Part shown: one piece after another, positions 42,800 through 51,442 of the stretch | How the letters are laid out: the number at the start of each line of letters is the position of its first letter | Position numbering within the stretch: the stretch's first letter is position 1 | Assembly: GCF_024758505.1 (NCBI RefSeq) | Contig: NZ_CP077970.1 | Span: 620,001-684,000, forward strand | Source of the DNA: Bradyrhizobium arachidis | GTDB taxonomy: Bacteria > Pseudomonadota > Alphaproteobacteria > Rhizobiales > Xanthobacteraceae | Reading direction: 5' to 3' | Length of the DNA: 64,000 nt | Program-made: the position numbers and the translations under genes | Notes under the pieces: model-generated | The model's input: only the letters and a program-made list of their open reading frames with translations | Told to the model about the DNA's origin: nothing | The model's database searches: none

Positions 42800-43993
42800 T
42801 TAGTCGAGTTGCAGCCGCGCGATCGCGAAGCCGAGCTGGCGGACATCAGGCGAAGTGGTATCGAGATCGTGCGGGCTTCCCATGACCGGACATTGGAACG
42901 TCAGGATAGCGCGGGGCAGGCTGTCCGCCCAGGCGCCTTCGGGAATGTCGCTCTCGACGAGAATACCGCCCTCGGCTGCGCGCTTGCGCAACACCAGTGG
43001 TCGCTCGTTGAGCTTGATCTCGAGCGTATTGAGCGTGTGCTCGTTGAACACGTGCGACAGCAGACATTGGAATTGCCGCGGCATCGTTGCCGCGCGCAGG
43101 TTCAGCGTGGCTGATGGCGCGGAATTCCAGCACAGCCAGCGGCCTTCATGATGCTCCCGTTCGTGCCAGCCCACGCCATGCAGGGGCTGATCGGGCGTAA
43201 AGCCGTCAGCCCCGATCGGGGTCGCCAGCTCTGCCGCATCTTCACCTGACGGCAACGCCGCAAGTCTTTGCTCGAACAGCCGACATGCCTCCTCGTAGAG
43301 CCGCAGGTCGAGTTCATTCCAGGAACGAAGGATCCGGAGCGATCCTGGGTCAAGTTCGGGTTGGCTTGATCGCGGTGTGCGGTTGAGATGGGGCAGGGGA
43401 CCGAGCGGTCCCCAGCCCATCATCCGTCCGAGCAGTTTCAGCGTATCGGCTTGCCGTTCCAAAATGCCGGTGAGATCGATGCGCGCGAGATTGTTCAATG
43501 CGGCGCCCAGCAGGCGCGGGTCATCATCGCGAAGGCCAGACAACGGGCTGCCTGCCAATTGTCGCGTTTGGACGTTGGCGAGCCAGTACCGCGCGAGCGC
43601 TTCCTCTTCGGCGAGAAAGCGCGCCGGGCCGAGGGCACGCGCACGCTCCTGAAACCGGCGCCGAGCCGCGTATTCGTCGGCGCTGAGCTCCGTCGCGAGC
43701 GTACGGAAGAAGGGCTCGCTGTGACTCTGGAAGAAATCATAGGCGGAGATGCAGCGCGACATCGGCTCGCGCAAAACGGTGAAGATGGTCGGATGGGTCG
43801 GGAAAGTCCCGGCATAGTCGAAGCCGACATGGCCGGTCACAAACAGCGCGCCGCCGGGTTGCTGCGGGCCGCTCAGGGAATGAGCCTGATAGAGGATTCG
43901 GTCCGCGGAAAAGCGGTTGGCCAGCAGCCCGCGCAGCGAGACGCCCGCGGTCTTGCGGATATGAAGAAGGAAAAACGGCCTTTCGGCCGTCAT
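42800..43993 (-). CDS. Sulfotransferase family protein with C-terminal beta domain
   Basis: A 397-residue protein from the Met before TAERPFFLLHIRKTAG. HIRKTAG is the 5'-phosphosulfate loop for PAPS and LREPMSRCISAYDFF the 3'-phosphate site, as in carbohydrate sulfotransferases such as heparan 2-O-sulfotransferase. Residues 275-397 (GWHEREHHEGRWLCW onward) form a beta domain like that of the neighbouring glycosyltransferase. It likely puts sulfate on a sugar of a surface glycan. It ends three bases from the end of that glycosyltransferase gene, tail to tail. Confidence 0.82.
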   Translation of the reverse strand: MTAERPFFLLHIRKTAGVSLRGLLANRFSADRILYQAHSLSGPQQPGGALFVTGHVGFDYAGTFPTHPTIFTVLREPMSRCISAYDFFQSHSEPFFRTLATELSADEYAARRRFQERARALGPARFLAEEEALARYWLANVQTRQLAGSPLSGLRDDDPRLLGAALNNLARIDLTGILERQADTLKLLGRMMGWGPLGPLPHLNRTPRSSQPELDPGSLRILRSWNELDLRLYEEACRLFEQRLAALPSGEDAAELATPIGADGFTPDQPLHGVGWHEREHHEGRWLCWNSAPSATLNLRAATMPRQFQCLLSHVFNEHTLNTLEIKLNERPLVLRKRAAEGGILVESDIPEGAWADSLPRAILTFQCPVMGSPHDLDTTSPDVRQLGFAIARLQLD

Positions 43994-44007
43994 TCCCTGT
44001 GTATCGG

Positions 44008-44032
44008 GAGCCGTCCCTGCCAGGGGCGGCTC
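44008..44032 (-). terminator. Hairpin after the Liv-type binding protein gene
   Basis: GAGCCG...CCCT and AGGG...CGGCTC form an imperfect ten-base-pair stem 22 bases past the stop of the binding protein on its strand. No U-run follows, so termination is plausible but not certain. Confidence 0.4.
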
Positions 44033-44054
44033 CTCGATGCCGTGCGTATGGGAG

Positions 44055-45278
44055 CTAGCCGCCGGTCTCCGCGCTGATGATGTCACCGAACAGCTCCCAC
44101 TGACCGCCCTTGAACCGCATCATCTTGAGCTGTTCGATCGGCGCGAAGTCGTTTGCCCCGGTTGTGATCGTGATCCCCGGAATCAGGGTATCGGCCGAAA
44201 AGCCTTTGAGGCTTGCGGCCTGCTTCATCACATTGTCCCGGGTCAGGTCGTCCCCGCACTGCTTCAGCACCTGTACCATGGTTTGCGCAGCGGCGTAACC
44301 GTAGACCAAATTGGTATCGGTGATGTTGGCGCCGGGCATGTACTTGTCGACGAAAGTCATGAACTTCTTCATGCCCTCGTCGTCCTTCCACTGCGGGTCG
44401 GAGGCGTCTTTCAGATAGCCCGCCGATAGCACGCCCTCGGAGGCATCCAGCCCCGCTGGCTTCATGACGGCGCCGATCGAGATCGAGACGTCCGTCATGA
44501 TATGCATTGGCTTCCATTCGAGCTCGGCGATCTTCTTGATCGCTTGCGCCGCGAATTTCGGTGTCGAGATGTTGACGAAAACGTTGGCGCCGGTGCCCTT
44601 CAGCTTGACGATGTGGGAATCGATCGAGGGCTCGCTGGTCTCGTAGCTCTCCTCGGCGACGATGATCGAGGACGCCTTCTCGCCGAAAACATCCTTCAGG
44701 CCTACGAGGTAGTCCTTGCCGAAATCGTCATTGGCGTAGAACACCGCGACCTTCGCGTCAGGCTTGGCCTGCAAGATGTACTTTGCAAAGATCCGCGCCT
44801 CGACCCGGTAGCTCGGCTGAAAGCCCATGGTCCAGGGGAAGGCTTTTGGATCGTTCCACTTGCTGGCGCCGGTGGCGAGGAAGAGCTGCGGCACCTTCTT
44901 GGCGTTGTGATACTTTTGCACGGCGGTCTGGGTCGGCGTCCCCAGCGCGTTGAACACCAAGAACACCTCGTCGCTCTCGATCAGCTTGCGGATCTGCTCA
45001 ACCGTCTTGGGCGGGGAATAGCCATCGTCATAGGAGATCCAGTTGATCTTGCGGCCGTTGATGCCGCCCTGGTCGTTGATCATCTTGAAATAGGCTTCCT
45101 CGGTCTTGCCGATGATGCCGTAGGCCGAGGCCGGACCGGAATAGGCCTCGACATTTCCTATTCTGATCTCGGTGTCGGTAACGCCGGTGTCGTATTTCTT
45201 CTGCGCGTAAGCGGCTTGGATTGCGAGCAACGAAAAAGCGGTTGCTGCGGCAAATAGGGACAGTTTCTTGTTGTTCAT
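44055..45278 (-). CDS. ABC transporter substrate-binding protein, branched-chain amino acid (Liv) type
   Basis: A 407-residue periplasmic protein. Residues 1-25 (LSLFAAATAFSLLAIQAAYA) are a Sec signal. The mature part starts with TDTEIRIGNVEAYSGPASAYGIIGKTEEAYFKMIND, the type I periplasmic binding fold of LivJ-like proteins, and the cleft residues near ATGASKW are in place. Many relatives bind aromatic acids or other carboxylates rather than leucine. No permease or ATPase genes of the Liv type are adjacent. It follows the acyl-CoA ligase on the same strand by 75 bases, so it may bring in that enzyme's substrate. Confidence 0.9.
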   Translation of the reverse strand: MNNKKLSLFAAATAFSLLAIQAAYAQKKYDTGVTDTEIRIGNVEAYSGPASAYGIIGKTEEAYFKMINDQGGINGRKINWISYDDGYSPPKTVEQIRKLIESDEVFLVFNALGTPTQTAVQKYHNAKKVPQLFLATGASKWNDPKAFPWTMGFQPSYRVEARIFAKYILQAKPDAKVAVFYANDDFGKDYLVGLKDVFGEKASSIIVAEESYETSEPSIDSHIVKLKGTGANVFVNISTPKFAAQAIKKIAELEWKPMHIMTDVSISIGAVMKPAGLDASEGVLSAGYLKDASDPQWKDDEGMKKFMTFVDKYMPGANITDTNLVYGYAAAQTMVQVLKQCGDDLTRDNVMKQAASLKGFSADTLIPGITITTGANDFAPIEQLKMMRFKGGQWELFGDIISAETGG

Positions 45279-45353
45279 GAGTATTCCTTGGTTTCTTCTG
45301 GGTTGGGCAGGCACGAAAGAAAGCAATGGCGCGCGGCTTTGCGGCCGCGGCGC

Positions 45354-46907
45354 TCAGGCGTCCGTGGCCTTTGCCTTGTCCACTTCGGACGTCACGGAAA
45401 ATTCCTTGCGCAGGGTCGGCTTGTGGATCTTGCCGGTGGCATTGCGCGGCAGCGCGTCGACGAAGCGGACCTGGCGCGGGCATTTGAAGCGCGCGAGATT
45501 GGCCGCGCAGTGCGTCATGACGTCGGTCTCGCTCAGCTTTTGGCCGGGCTTGACTGCGACGATGGCCATGCCGACCTCGCCCCATTGCGCGTCGGGAATG
45601 CCGATCACCGCGGCCTCCGCAATGGCGCCGAGCTGATGCAGGACGTTCTCGACCTCGGCCGGGTACACGTTCTCGCCGCCGGAGATGTACATGTCCTTCC
45701 AGCGGTCGACGATGTAGTAAAAACCCTGTTCGTCGACGCGGGTGGCGTCGCCCGTGTGCAGCCAGCCATCGGTGAAGGATGATTTGTTGGCTTCCGGCCT
45801 GTTCCAGTAGCCGGGCGTGACGTTCGGGCCCCGAACCCAGAGCTCGCCGAGCTCGCCGATGTCGGCGTCGCTGCCATCGGGACGGACGATTCGCACTTCC
45901 GTATGAAGCACCGGCTTGCCGGCCGAGCCGGCCTTGCGCGCCGCATCCTCGCGATCGAGCACCAGCACGGATGGCGAGGTCTCGGTCATGCCGTAACCCT
46001 GCTGGAGTGCGACGCCGCGCGCTTCCCAGGCTTTCAGCATCGGCACCGGCATCGGCGCGCCGCCGACGCCGCCAATGATGAGCCGGCTGAGATCGGTGGT
46101 CGCAAAGGCCGGATGCTGCGCCATGAACTGGTAGATCGCGGGCACGCCGAAGAACACGTTGATGCCTTGCGCGGGATCGCCAATCAGTTGCAGCGTCTGT
46201 CCGGGATCGAAAGCACGCATGATCAGCACGGTGCCGCCGGCATGAAGCGCGGGGTTGGTGTAGCAGTTGAGCCCGCCGGTGTGGAACAGCGGCAGCACGG
46301 TCAGCAGCACGGTAGACGGATTGATATAGGCCGGGCCGCCGAGATTGACGCAGTTCCAGAACGTCATGCCATGGGTGATGATCGCTCCCTTGGGATGACC
46401 CGTGGTACCCGACGTGTACATGATGGTCGAGATGTCATCGAGCGTGACGTCCTCGGCGCGCGCGAGCGGCTTCCCCGCAGCGATGCCGGCCTCATAGGAG
46501 CCACCGGGGCCGAGCAGCAGCGCGGAGGCGACGTTGCAGAGCGTTGCGACGCTAAGCGCCGTCTCGGCGAGATCGGTGTCGTAAATCATCACCTTGGGCG
46601 AGGCGTCGCTCGCGATGAACTGCAACTCGGGCACCGTGAGACGGGTGTTCAGCGGCAGGAAGACGGCGCCGAGCCGTCCGCAGGCGAACTGCACCTCCAG
46701 CGTATCGGTCGTGTTGAGCGCGAGCACTGCGACGCGATCGCCGCGCGAGACCTTTAGGGCATCGCGCAGATGCGTCGCGAGACGTGCGATGCGATCGTTG
46801 AACTCAAAATAGGTGAAGCGGCGTCCGCTTGCGAGGTCGAGGACCGCGGTCTTGTCAGGTGTGCGGCGGCTGTGATGGGCGATCCAGTCGTAGTAGCGAA
46901 CGGGCAA
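45354..46907 (-). CDS. AMP-forming acyl-CoA synthetase
   Basis: About 517 residues. The TTG at 46907 has GGAGG five bases upstream and is preferred over a GTG four codons earlier, which lacks a ribosome-binding site. The ATP loop YTSGTTGHPKG, the motif QGYGMTETSP, WLHTGD, and the catalytic Lys in PRNATGKIHK are all present. It makes an acyl-CoA from a carboxylic acid, ATP and CoA. The family covers medium-chain, branched and aromatic acids. It heads a transcript with the Liv-type binding protein and is divergent from two acyl-CoA dehydrogenases, which could use its product. Confidence 0.92.
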   Translation of the reverse strand: MPVRYYDWIAHHSRRTPDKTAVLDLASGRRFTYFEFNDRIARLATHLRDALKVSRGDRVAVLALNTTDTLEVQFACGRLGAVFLPLNTRLTVPELQFIASDASPKVMIYDTDLAETALSVATLCNVASALLLGPGGSYEAGIAAGKPLARAEDVTLDDISTIMYTSGTTGHPKGAIITHGMTFWNCVNLGGPAYINPSTVLLTVLPLFHTGGLNCYTNPALHAGGTVLIMRAFDPGQTLQLIGDPAQGINVFFGVPAIYQFMAQHPAFATTDLSRLIIGGVGGAPMPVPMLKAWEARGVALQQGYGMTETSPSVLVLDREDAARKAGSAGKPVLHTEVRIVRPDGSDADIGELGELWVRGPNVTPGYWNRPEANKSSFTDGWLHTGDATRVDEQGFYYIVDRWKDMYISGGENVYPAEVENVLHQLGAIAEAAVIGIPDAQWGEVGMAIVAVKPGQKLSETDVMTHCAANLARFKCPRQVRFVDALPRNATGKIHKPTLRKEFSVTSEVDKAKATDA

Positions 46908-46964
46908 TCTGTCCTCCACGCGCGGTCTTGGGCCGCCTGAATTTCAACGCCTGGCAAGATGTTG

Positions 46965-46986
46965 GGCCGGCCCCGAGGGGCCGGCC
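46965..46986. promoter_or_regulatory. Perfect 22-base GGCC-rich palindrome in the divergent region
   Basis: GGCCGGCCCC, GA, GGGGCCGGCC: a ten-base-pair perfect stem with a two-base centre. It lies 57 bases upstream of the ligase start in the 271-base region shared with the acyl-CoA dehydrogenase gene. It could be an operator or a hairpin in either leader. A T-run lies 20 bases further on. Confidence 0.5.
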
Positions 46987-47178
46987 GGAAGTCATTGCGT
47001 TAGGTTCTTTTTTATCCGCGAGTTGGGCGTGGCGCTGCGAAAACTGTCTTGCGTTGAGTTGCTGGAGCGTGGCTTGATCGACGCGCAGAGCTCCGGTCAG
47101 CCACTCCACGCAAGTGGATGCGCTCCGTTCCGGCCATGGTGCCTCACGAAGAATCGCCGAGAAGCGAAAGCAACAGCG

Positions 47179-48315
47179 ATGAAGAGCCCGTTCTATACCG
47201 CCGAGCACGACGCGTTTCGCGAAATGATGCGCCGCTTTGTCGAGAAGGAGATCGAGCCGTTCGCCCATGAATGGGACGAGGCCGGCGAATTCCCGCGCGC
47301 GCTCTATCGCAAGGCGGCGGAGATCGGACTTTTGGGGCTGGGATTCCCCGAGGAATACGGTGGGATCGCCGCCGACCAGTTCATGAAGATCGTGGCCAGC
47401 CAGGAGCTGGCGCGGGCCGGTGCCGGCGGCGTCAGCGCCAGCCTGATGAGCCACACCATCGGCTCGCCGCCGATCGCGCGCGCGGCGCGGCCTGATGTGA
47501 AGGCAAGAGTGTTGCCGCAGGTTCTCGCCGGCGAAAAAATCTCTGCGCTCGCGATCACCGAGCCGAGCGGCGGCTCCGATGTCGCGAACCTCCGCACCAA
47601 GGCGCGCCGCGACGGCGATCACTACGTCGTGAGCGGTGAGAAGACCTTCATCACCTCAGGAATGCGTGCCGACTATCTGACTGTTGCCGTGCGTACCGGA
47701 GGCGAGGGCGCTGGCGGCGTCAGCCTGCTCCTGATCGAGGGCAATACGCCCGGACTGTCGCGCACCAAATTGAAGAAGATGGGTTGGTGGGCCTCCGACA
47801 CCGCGACACTTCACTTTGACGAATGCCGCGTGCCGGCCGAGAACCGGATCGGCGAGGAAGGCCAGGGTTTCAAGATCATCATGCAAAACTTCAACAGCGA
47901 GCGCATGGGCATGGCCGCGGGCTGCACCGGCTTTGCGCGCGTCTGCGTCGATGAGGCCATCGCCTATGCCAGGGAGCGCAAGACTTTTGGCAAGCCGCTC
48001 GCGCAGCATCAGGTCATCAGGCACAAGATCGTCGACATGGCCCAGAAGGTCGCGGCTTCGCAGGCGATGTTGGAGATGCTGGCCTGGCGGCTGGAGCAGG
48101 GCGAAAGCCCGGTCGCCGAAATCTGCATGATGAAGAACCAGGCGACGCAGACCATGGCATTCTGCGCCTCGGAAGCGGTGCAGATCTTCGGCGGCGCCGG
48201 CTTCATGCGCGGCATCAAGGCCGAGCGCATCTACCGCGAAGTCAAGGTCAACGCCATCGGCGGCGGCACCGAGGAGATCATGAAGGATCTGGCGTCGCGG
48301 CAGATGGGGTTGTGA
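47179..48315 (+). CDS. Acyl-CoA dehydrogenase, first of pair
   Basis: A 378-residue flavoprotein starting MKSPFYTAEHDAFREMMRRF. The FAD motif ALAITEPSGGSDVANLRT and the C-terminal GGAGFMRGIKAERIYRE are typical. Near the C terminus it has IGGGTEEIM where medium-chain enzymes have the catalytic YEGT Glu; instead a Glu sits in QNFNSERMGMAAG, the position used by isovaleryl-CoA and long-chain dehydrogenases. A branched or bulky acyl-CoA is therefore likely. It oxidises the alpha-beta bond and passes electrons to ETF. It is 119 bases upstream of a second dehydrogenase. Confidence 0.92.
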   Translation: MKSPFYTAEHDAFREMMRRFVEKEIEPFAHEWDEAGEFPRALYRKAAEIGLLGLGFPEEYGGIAADQFMKIVASQELARAGAGGVSASLMSHTIGSPPIARAARPDVKARVLPQVLAGEKISALAITEPSGGSDVANLRTKARRDGDHYVVSGEKTFITSGMRADYLTVAVRTGGEGAGGVSLLLIEGNTPGLSRTKLKKMGWWASDTATLHFDECRVPAENRIGEEGQGFKIIMQNFNSERMGMAAGCTGFARVCVDEAIAYARERKTFGKPLAQHQVIRHKIVDMAQKVAASQAMLEMLAWRLEQGESPVAEICMMKNQATQTMAFCASEAVQIFGGAGFMRGIKAERIYREVKVNAIGGGTEEIMKDLASRQMGL

Positions 48316-48322
48316 CCAGGGT

Positions 48323-48422
48323 GTCATTCCGGGGCGCGCGCAAAGCGCGCGAACCCGGAATCTCGATATTGTAGGACTCATCTCTGGATTCCGGGTTCGC
48401 GCTACGCGCGCCCCGGAATGAC
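48323..48422. repeat. Repeat family C copy 1 (GTCATTCCGGGG ... CCCCGGAATGAC)
   Basis: GTCATTCCGGGGCGCGCG and GAACCCGGAATC on the left pair with GATTCCGGGTTC and GCGCGCCCCGGAATGAC on the right. It fills the gap between the two dehydrogenase genes. Copies 2 and 3 lie at 50264-50353 and 52321-52437, all in the same gene cluster. Confidence 0.8.
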
Positions 48423-48434
48423 GAAGGGAAGGAA

Positions 48435-49598
48435 ATGCTCTTTACCGCCGACCACGACGACATCCGCCGCTCCTTGCAAAAGTTCATCGCGGGCGAGATC
48501 AATCCTCATGTCGATGAATGGGAGAAGGCCGACATTTTTCCGGCGCATGAGCTGTTCAAGAAGATGGGCAGCCTCGGCTTCCTCGGCCTGAACAAGCCGG
48601 TCGAGTTCGGCGGCTCCGGCCTCGATTATTCCTACGCACTGATGATGGCGGAGGAGCTGGGCGCCATCACCTGCGGCGGCGTGCCGATGGCGATCGGGGT
48701 GCAGACCGACATGGCGACGCCGGCGCTGGCGCGCTTCGGGTCGGACGAGGTGCGGCGCGAATTTCTTAGCCCCTCCATCGCCGGCGATTTCGTCGCCTGC
48801 ATCGGCGTCTCCGAGCCCGGCGCGGGCTCGGACGTTGCTTCGATCAAGACCAATGCGCGTTCTGATGGCGACGATTACGTCATCAATGGCGGCAAGATGT
48901 GGATCACCAACGGCACGCAGGCCGACTGGATCTGCCTGCTCGCCAACACCGGCGACGGGCCCGTTCACCGCAACAAGTCGCTGATCTGCGTGCCCATGAA
49001 GAGCAGGGGCGTCACGGTCGCGCGCAAGCTCGACAAGATGGGCATGCGCTCGTCCGACACCGCACAGATCTTCTTCGACAATGTCCGCGTGCCCAAGCGC
49101 AACCGGATCGGCGAGGAGGGCAAGGGCTTCACCTACCAGATGATCCAGTTCCAGGAGGAGCGGCTCTGGGGCGCGGCCGCCTGCCTCAAGGCGCACGAAT
49201 ACATCATCAATGAGACCATCGAATACACCCGCAACCGCAAGGCCTTTGGCCAGAGCATCCTCGACAACCAGGTCGTACACTTCAAGCTGGCGGAGATGCA
49301 GACCGAGGTCGAGCTGCTGCGCGCGCTGATCTATCGTGCCGCCGAACAGTTGGTTGCCGGCGAGGATGTGACGCGGCTTGCGACCATGGCCAAGCTCAAA
49401 GCCGGCCGGCTGGGGCGCGAGCTCACTGATGCCTGCTTGCAATATTGGGGCGGCATGGGCTTTACCAACGAGACGCCGGTCAGCCGTGCCTATCGCGACA
49501 GCCGCCTGACCTCGATCGGCGGCGGCGCGGATGAGGTCATGCTGATGGTCCTCTGCAAGATGATGGGAACGCTGCCCGGCAGCAAAGGAAATTCTTGA
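48435..49598 (+). CDS. Acyl-CoA dehydrogenase, second of pair
   Basis: A 387-residue flavoprotein with FAD motif CIGVSEPGAGSDVASIKT and the helix-G Glu in IQFQEERLWGAAA; the C-terminal motif is IGGGADEVM, again without the YEGT Glu. It is about as different from the first dehydrogenase as separate subfamilies usually are, so the two may act at successive steps or on different substrates. Its TGA stop overlaps the ATG of the glutathione transferase (TGATG), so the two are translated together. Confidence 0.92.
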   Translation: MLFTADHDDIRRSLQKFIAGEINPHVDEWEKADIFPAHELFKKMGSLGFLGLNKPVEFGGSGLDYSYALMMAEELGAITCGGVPMAIGVQTDMATPALARFGSDEVRREFLSPSIAGDFVACIGVSEPGAGSDVASIKTNARSDGDDYVINGGKMWITNGTQADWICLLANTGDGPVHRNKSLICVPMKSRGVTVARKLDKMGMRSSDTAQIFFDNVRVPKRNRIGEEGKGFTYQMIQFQEERLWGAAACLKAHEYIINETIEYTRNRKAFGQSILDNQVVHFKLAEMQTEVELLRALIYRAAEQLVAGEDVTRLATMAKLKAGRLGRELTDACLQYWGGMGFTNETPVSRAYRDSRLTSIGGGADEVMLMVLCKMMGTLPGSKGNS

Positions 49599-50254
49599 TG
49601 ATCACGCTCTATCATTGCGACGGTGCACGCTCCTTCCGCCCGCTCTGGATGCTGGAGGAGATGGGGCTGCCGTATGAGTTGAAGATGCTGCCGTTCCCGC
49701 CGCGGGTGTTCGCCAAGGAGTATCTCGCGATCAATCCGCTCGGCACCATTCCCTTTATGATCGATGGCGAGACCAGGATGACGGAGTCATCTGGCATCTG
49801 CCACTATCTCGGTACCAAATACGCGCCGACGCCGCTGATGGTGGACGTCGAGGATCCCGCTTATGGCACGTTCCTGAACTGGATGTATTTCAGCGATGCC
49901 ACATTGACCTTCCCGCAAACCCTGGTGCTCCGCTACACCCAGCTCGAGCCGGAGGAGCGGCGCAATCCGCAGGTCGCCGGTGACTATGCAAAATGGTTCC
50001 TGGGACGCCTGCGCGCCGTCGAGGCAGCGACTGCGAATGCCGAAACATTGTGCGCCGGTCGTTTCACCGCCGCCGACATCGTGATCGGCTACGCACTCCG
50101 CCTCGCGGAAAATATCGGCCTCGCCAAGGACTTTGGGCCAAATGTCGCAGCCTATTGGGCACGCCTCCAACAGCGCGACGGCTTTAAGCGCGCGGTCGCC
50201 GCGGAACGTAGGGCCGGAGTGGACCAAAACGTGGCGCCGAGGGTGAGGGCGTAG
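49598..50254 (+). CDS. Glutathione S-transferase
   Basis: A 218-residue cytoplasmic GST. The thioredoxin-like N domain has YHCDGARSFRPLWMLEEMGLPYEL, the cis-Pro in NPLGTIPFM, and TESSGICHYL, which holds the glutathione gamma-glutamyl group; the C domain has the conserved Asp motif FTAADIVIGYAL. It is translationally coupled to the second acyl-CoA dehydrogenase. Such an enzyme in an acid-degradation cluster may isomerise, dehalogenate or detoxify an unsaturated intermediate. This role is inference. The ATG at 49598 was chosen because of the overlap. Confidence 0.9.
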   Translation: MITLYHCDGARSFRPLWMLEEMGLPYELKMLPFPPRVFAKEYLAINPLGTIPFMIDGETRMTESSGICHYLGTKYAPTPLMVDVEDPAYGTFLNWMYFSDATLTFPQTLVLRYTQLEPEERRNPQVAGDYAKWFLGRLRAVEAATANAETLCAGRFTAADIVIGYALRLAENIGLAKDFGPNVAAYWARLQQRDGFKRAVAAERRAGVDQNVAPRVRA

Positions 50255-50263
50255 GTTAGCGCC

Positions 50264-50353
50264 GTCATTCCGGGGCGCGCGTAGCGCGAACCCGGAATCT
50301 CGCGCCGCAATCTCCAGGTTCCGGGTTCGGTCCTTAGGACCGCCCCGGAACGA
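50264..50353. repeat. Repeat family C copy 2
   Basis: Starts GTCATTCCGGGGCGCGCG, has GAACCCGGAATC and GTTCCGGGTTC in the middle and ends CCGCCCCGGAACGA. It is a less perfect palindrome than copy 1 and lies between the GST and AraC genes. Confidence 0.75.
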
Positions 50354-50460
50354 TGAATCGTGTGGTCATGACAGCGCTATCCCTTCGTGACAGCGCCTGA
50401 ATTTCCGCTAAGGTGGCCCCCGTCCGCAGCGGCCTGAAGAGCCGCGCGAGGAGGACCGCC

Positions 50461-51267
50461 ATGGAAGATAAGGGTCGCGAATCCGACCATCTGATGCTGA
50501 TTACACCCGAGCGCGTGTTCTACGCCGGCCTGCTAGGCCGCCCGCGCCAGCGCTGCCCCGGCTCGTGCCACGTCTATGTGGCGCTGAAGGGCGGCCTGCA
50601 TCTGACCACCGATGATGGCGAGAGCCACGGCGACATCCTCGTCACCCTGCCGAACCAGCGGCACACCATCACCAGCGACTATCGCACCGTCGTCAGCGTG
50701 ACGCTCGAGCCGGAAAGCATGCCCGATGGAACGCTGGAGGCGCTCGCCGAACGGCTGACCGGACCGGACAAGGCGTTCCACGCCCGAAAGATCCTTGCCG
50801 CCTATGAGCTGCTGCGCCAGCGCCGCTATGGCAACATTGGCAATGCCGAGTTTGACGAGATGTGCTTTGGCGAGGCGTTGCCGCGCCGCACGCTCGACCC
50901 GCGCGTGACGCGGGCCGTCGCGCGCATCGGTCGCTTCTCAGGTGAGCCGGTGACGGCCGATAGTTGCGCTGCGGAAGCCGGCCTCTCGGCCTCGCGCTTC
51001 CTGCATCTGTTCAAGGAGGAGACCGGCATCTCCTTCCGCTCATTCCGGGCCTGGAAGCGTGCGCGCCATCTGCTGCACTTCGCCAATCAGGACCTCAACC
51101 TCGCCCATCTCGCGCAGGACATCGGCTATCCCGATTCCACCCATTTCAGCCACTCGATCCGCCGCTTCTACGGCTTGAAGCCGCGCGCGATCTTCGTCGG
51201 CTCGCGCGACCTTGCGATCTATCGCAGTGGCGAAACGACGGTGAAGGAGCTTGCGGAAGCAAGCTAA
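50461..51267 (+). CDS. AraC family transcriptional regulator
   Basis: A 268-residue protein from ATG 50461, which has GAGGAGGA upstream. The N-terminal half is a small cupin-like sensing domain (HVYVALKGGLHLTTDDGESHGDILVTLPNQRHTI). The C-terminal hundred residues hold two helix-turn-helix units: TADSCAAEAGLSASRFLHLFKEETGISF and LAHLAQDIGYPDSTHFSHSIRRFYGLKPRA. It sits between the dehydrogenase/GST genes and the BKACE/carboxylase genes and is the likely local activator. The effector is unknown. Confidence 0.9.
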   Translation: MEDKGRESDHLMLITPERVFYAGLLGRPRQRCPGSCHVYVALKGGLHLTTDDGESHGDILVTLPNQRHTITSDYRTVVSVTLEPESMPDGTLEALAERLTGPDKAFHARKILAAYELLRQRRYGNIGNAEFDEMCFGEALPRRTLDPRVTRAVARIGRFSGEPVTADSCAAEAGLSASRFLHLFKEETGISFRSFRAWKRARHLLHFANQDLNLAHLAQDIGYPDSTHFSHSIRRFYGLKPRAIFVGSRDLAIYRSGETTVKELAEAS

Positions 51268-51279
51268 CTGGGATCGTAG

Positions 51280-51331
51280 GGCGTAACCCACCACTTCTCT
51301 CAACGCGGAGAGTAAAGAGGTGGGTTACGCC
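51280..51331. terminator. Hairpin with 13-base perfect arms after the AraC gene
   Basis: GGCGTAACCCACC at 51280 pairs with GGTGGGTTACGCC ending at 51331. The right arm is followed by TTCGGCTAACCC, which can form a second, competing hairpin. It lies 12 bases after the AraC stop. It is a known kind of scattered repeat and probably also ends this transcript. Confidence 0.6.
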
Positions 51332-51442
51332 TTCGGCTAACCCACCCTACGGCCGCGCCACTAGCTTCTCCGCGCAAGAAGCCGCATGTCGCGCGTCACA
51401 TGATCGCAGCGTTGAATTCTCAACCTGCGAGATGTCCAAGGC

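Noticed and set aside
46965..46986. Reading the GGCC palindrome as an intrinsic terminator
   Set aside because: It lies upstream of both neighbouring genes and no gene ends there; the T-run is 20 bases away.
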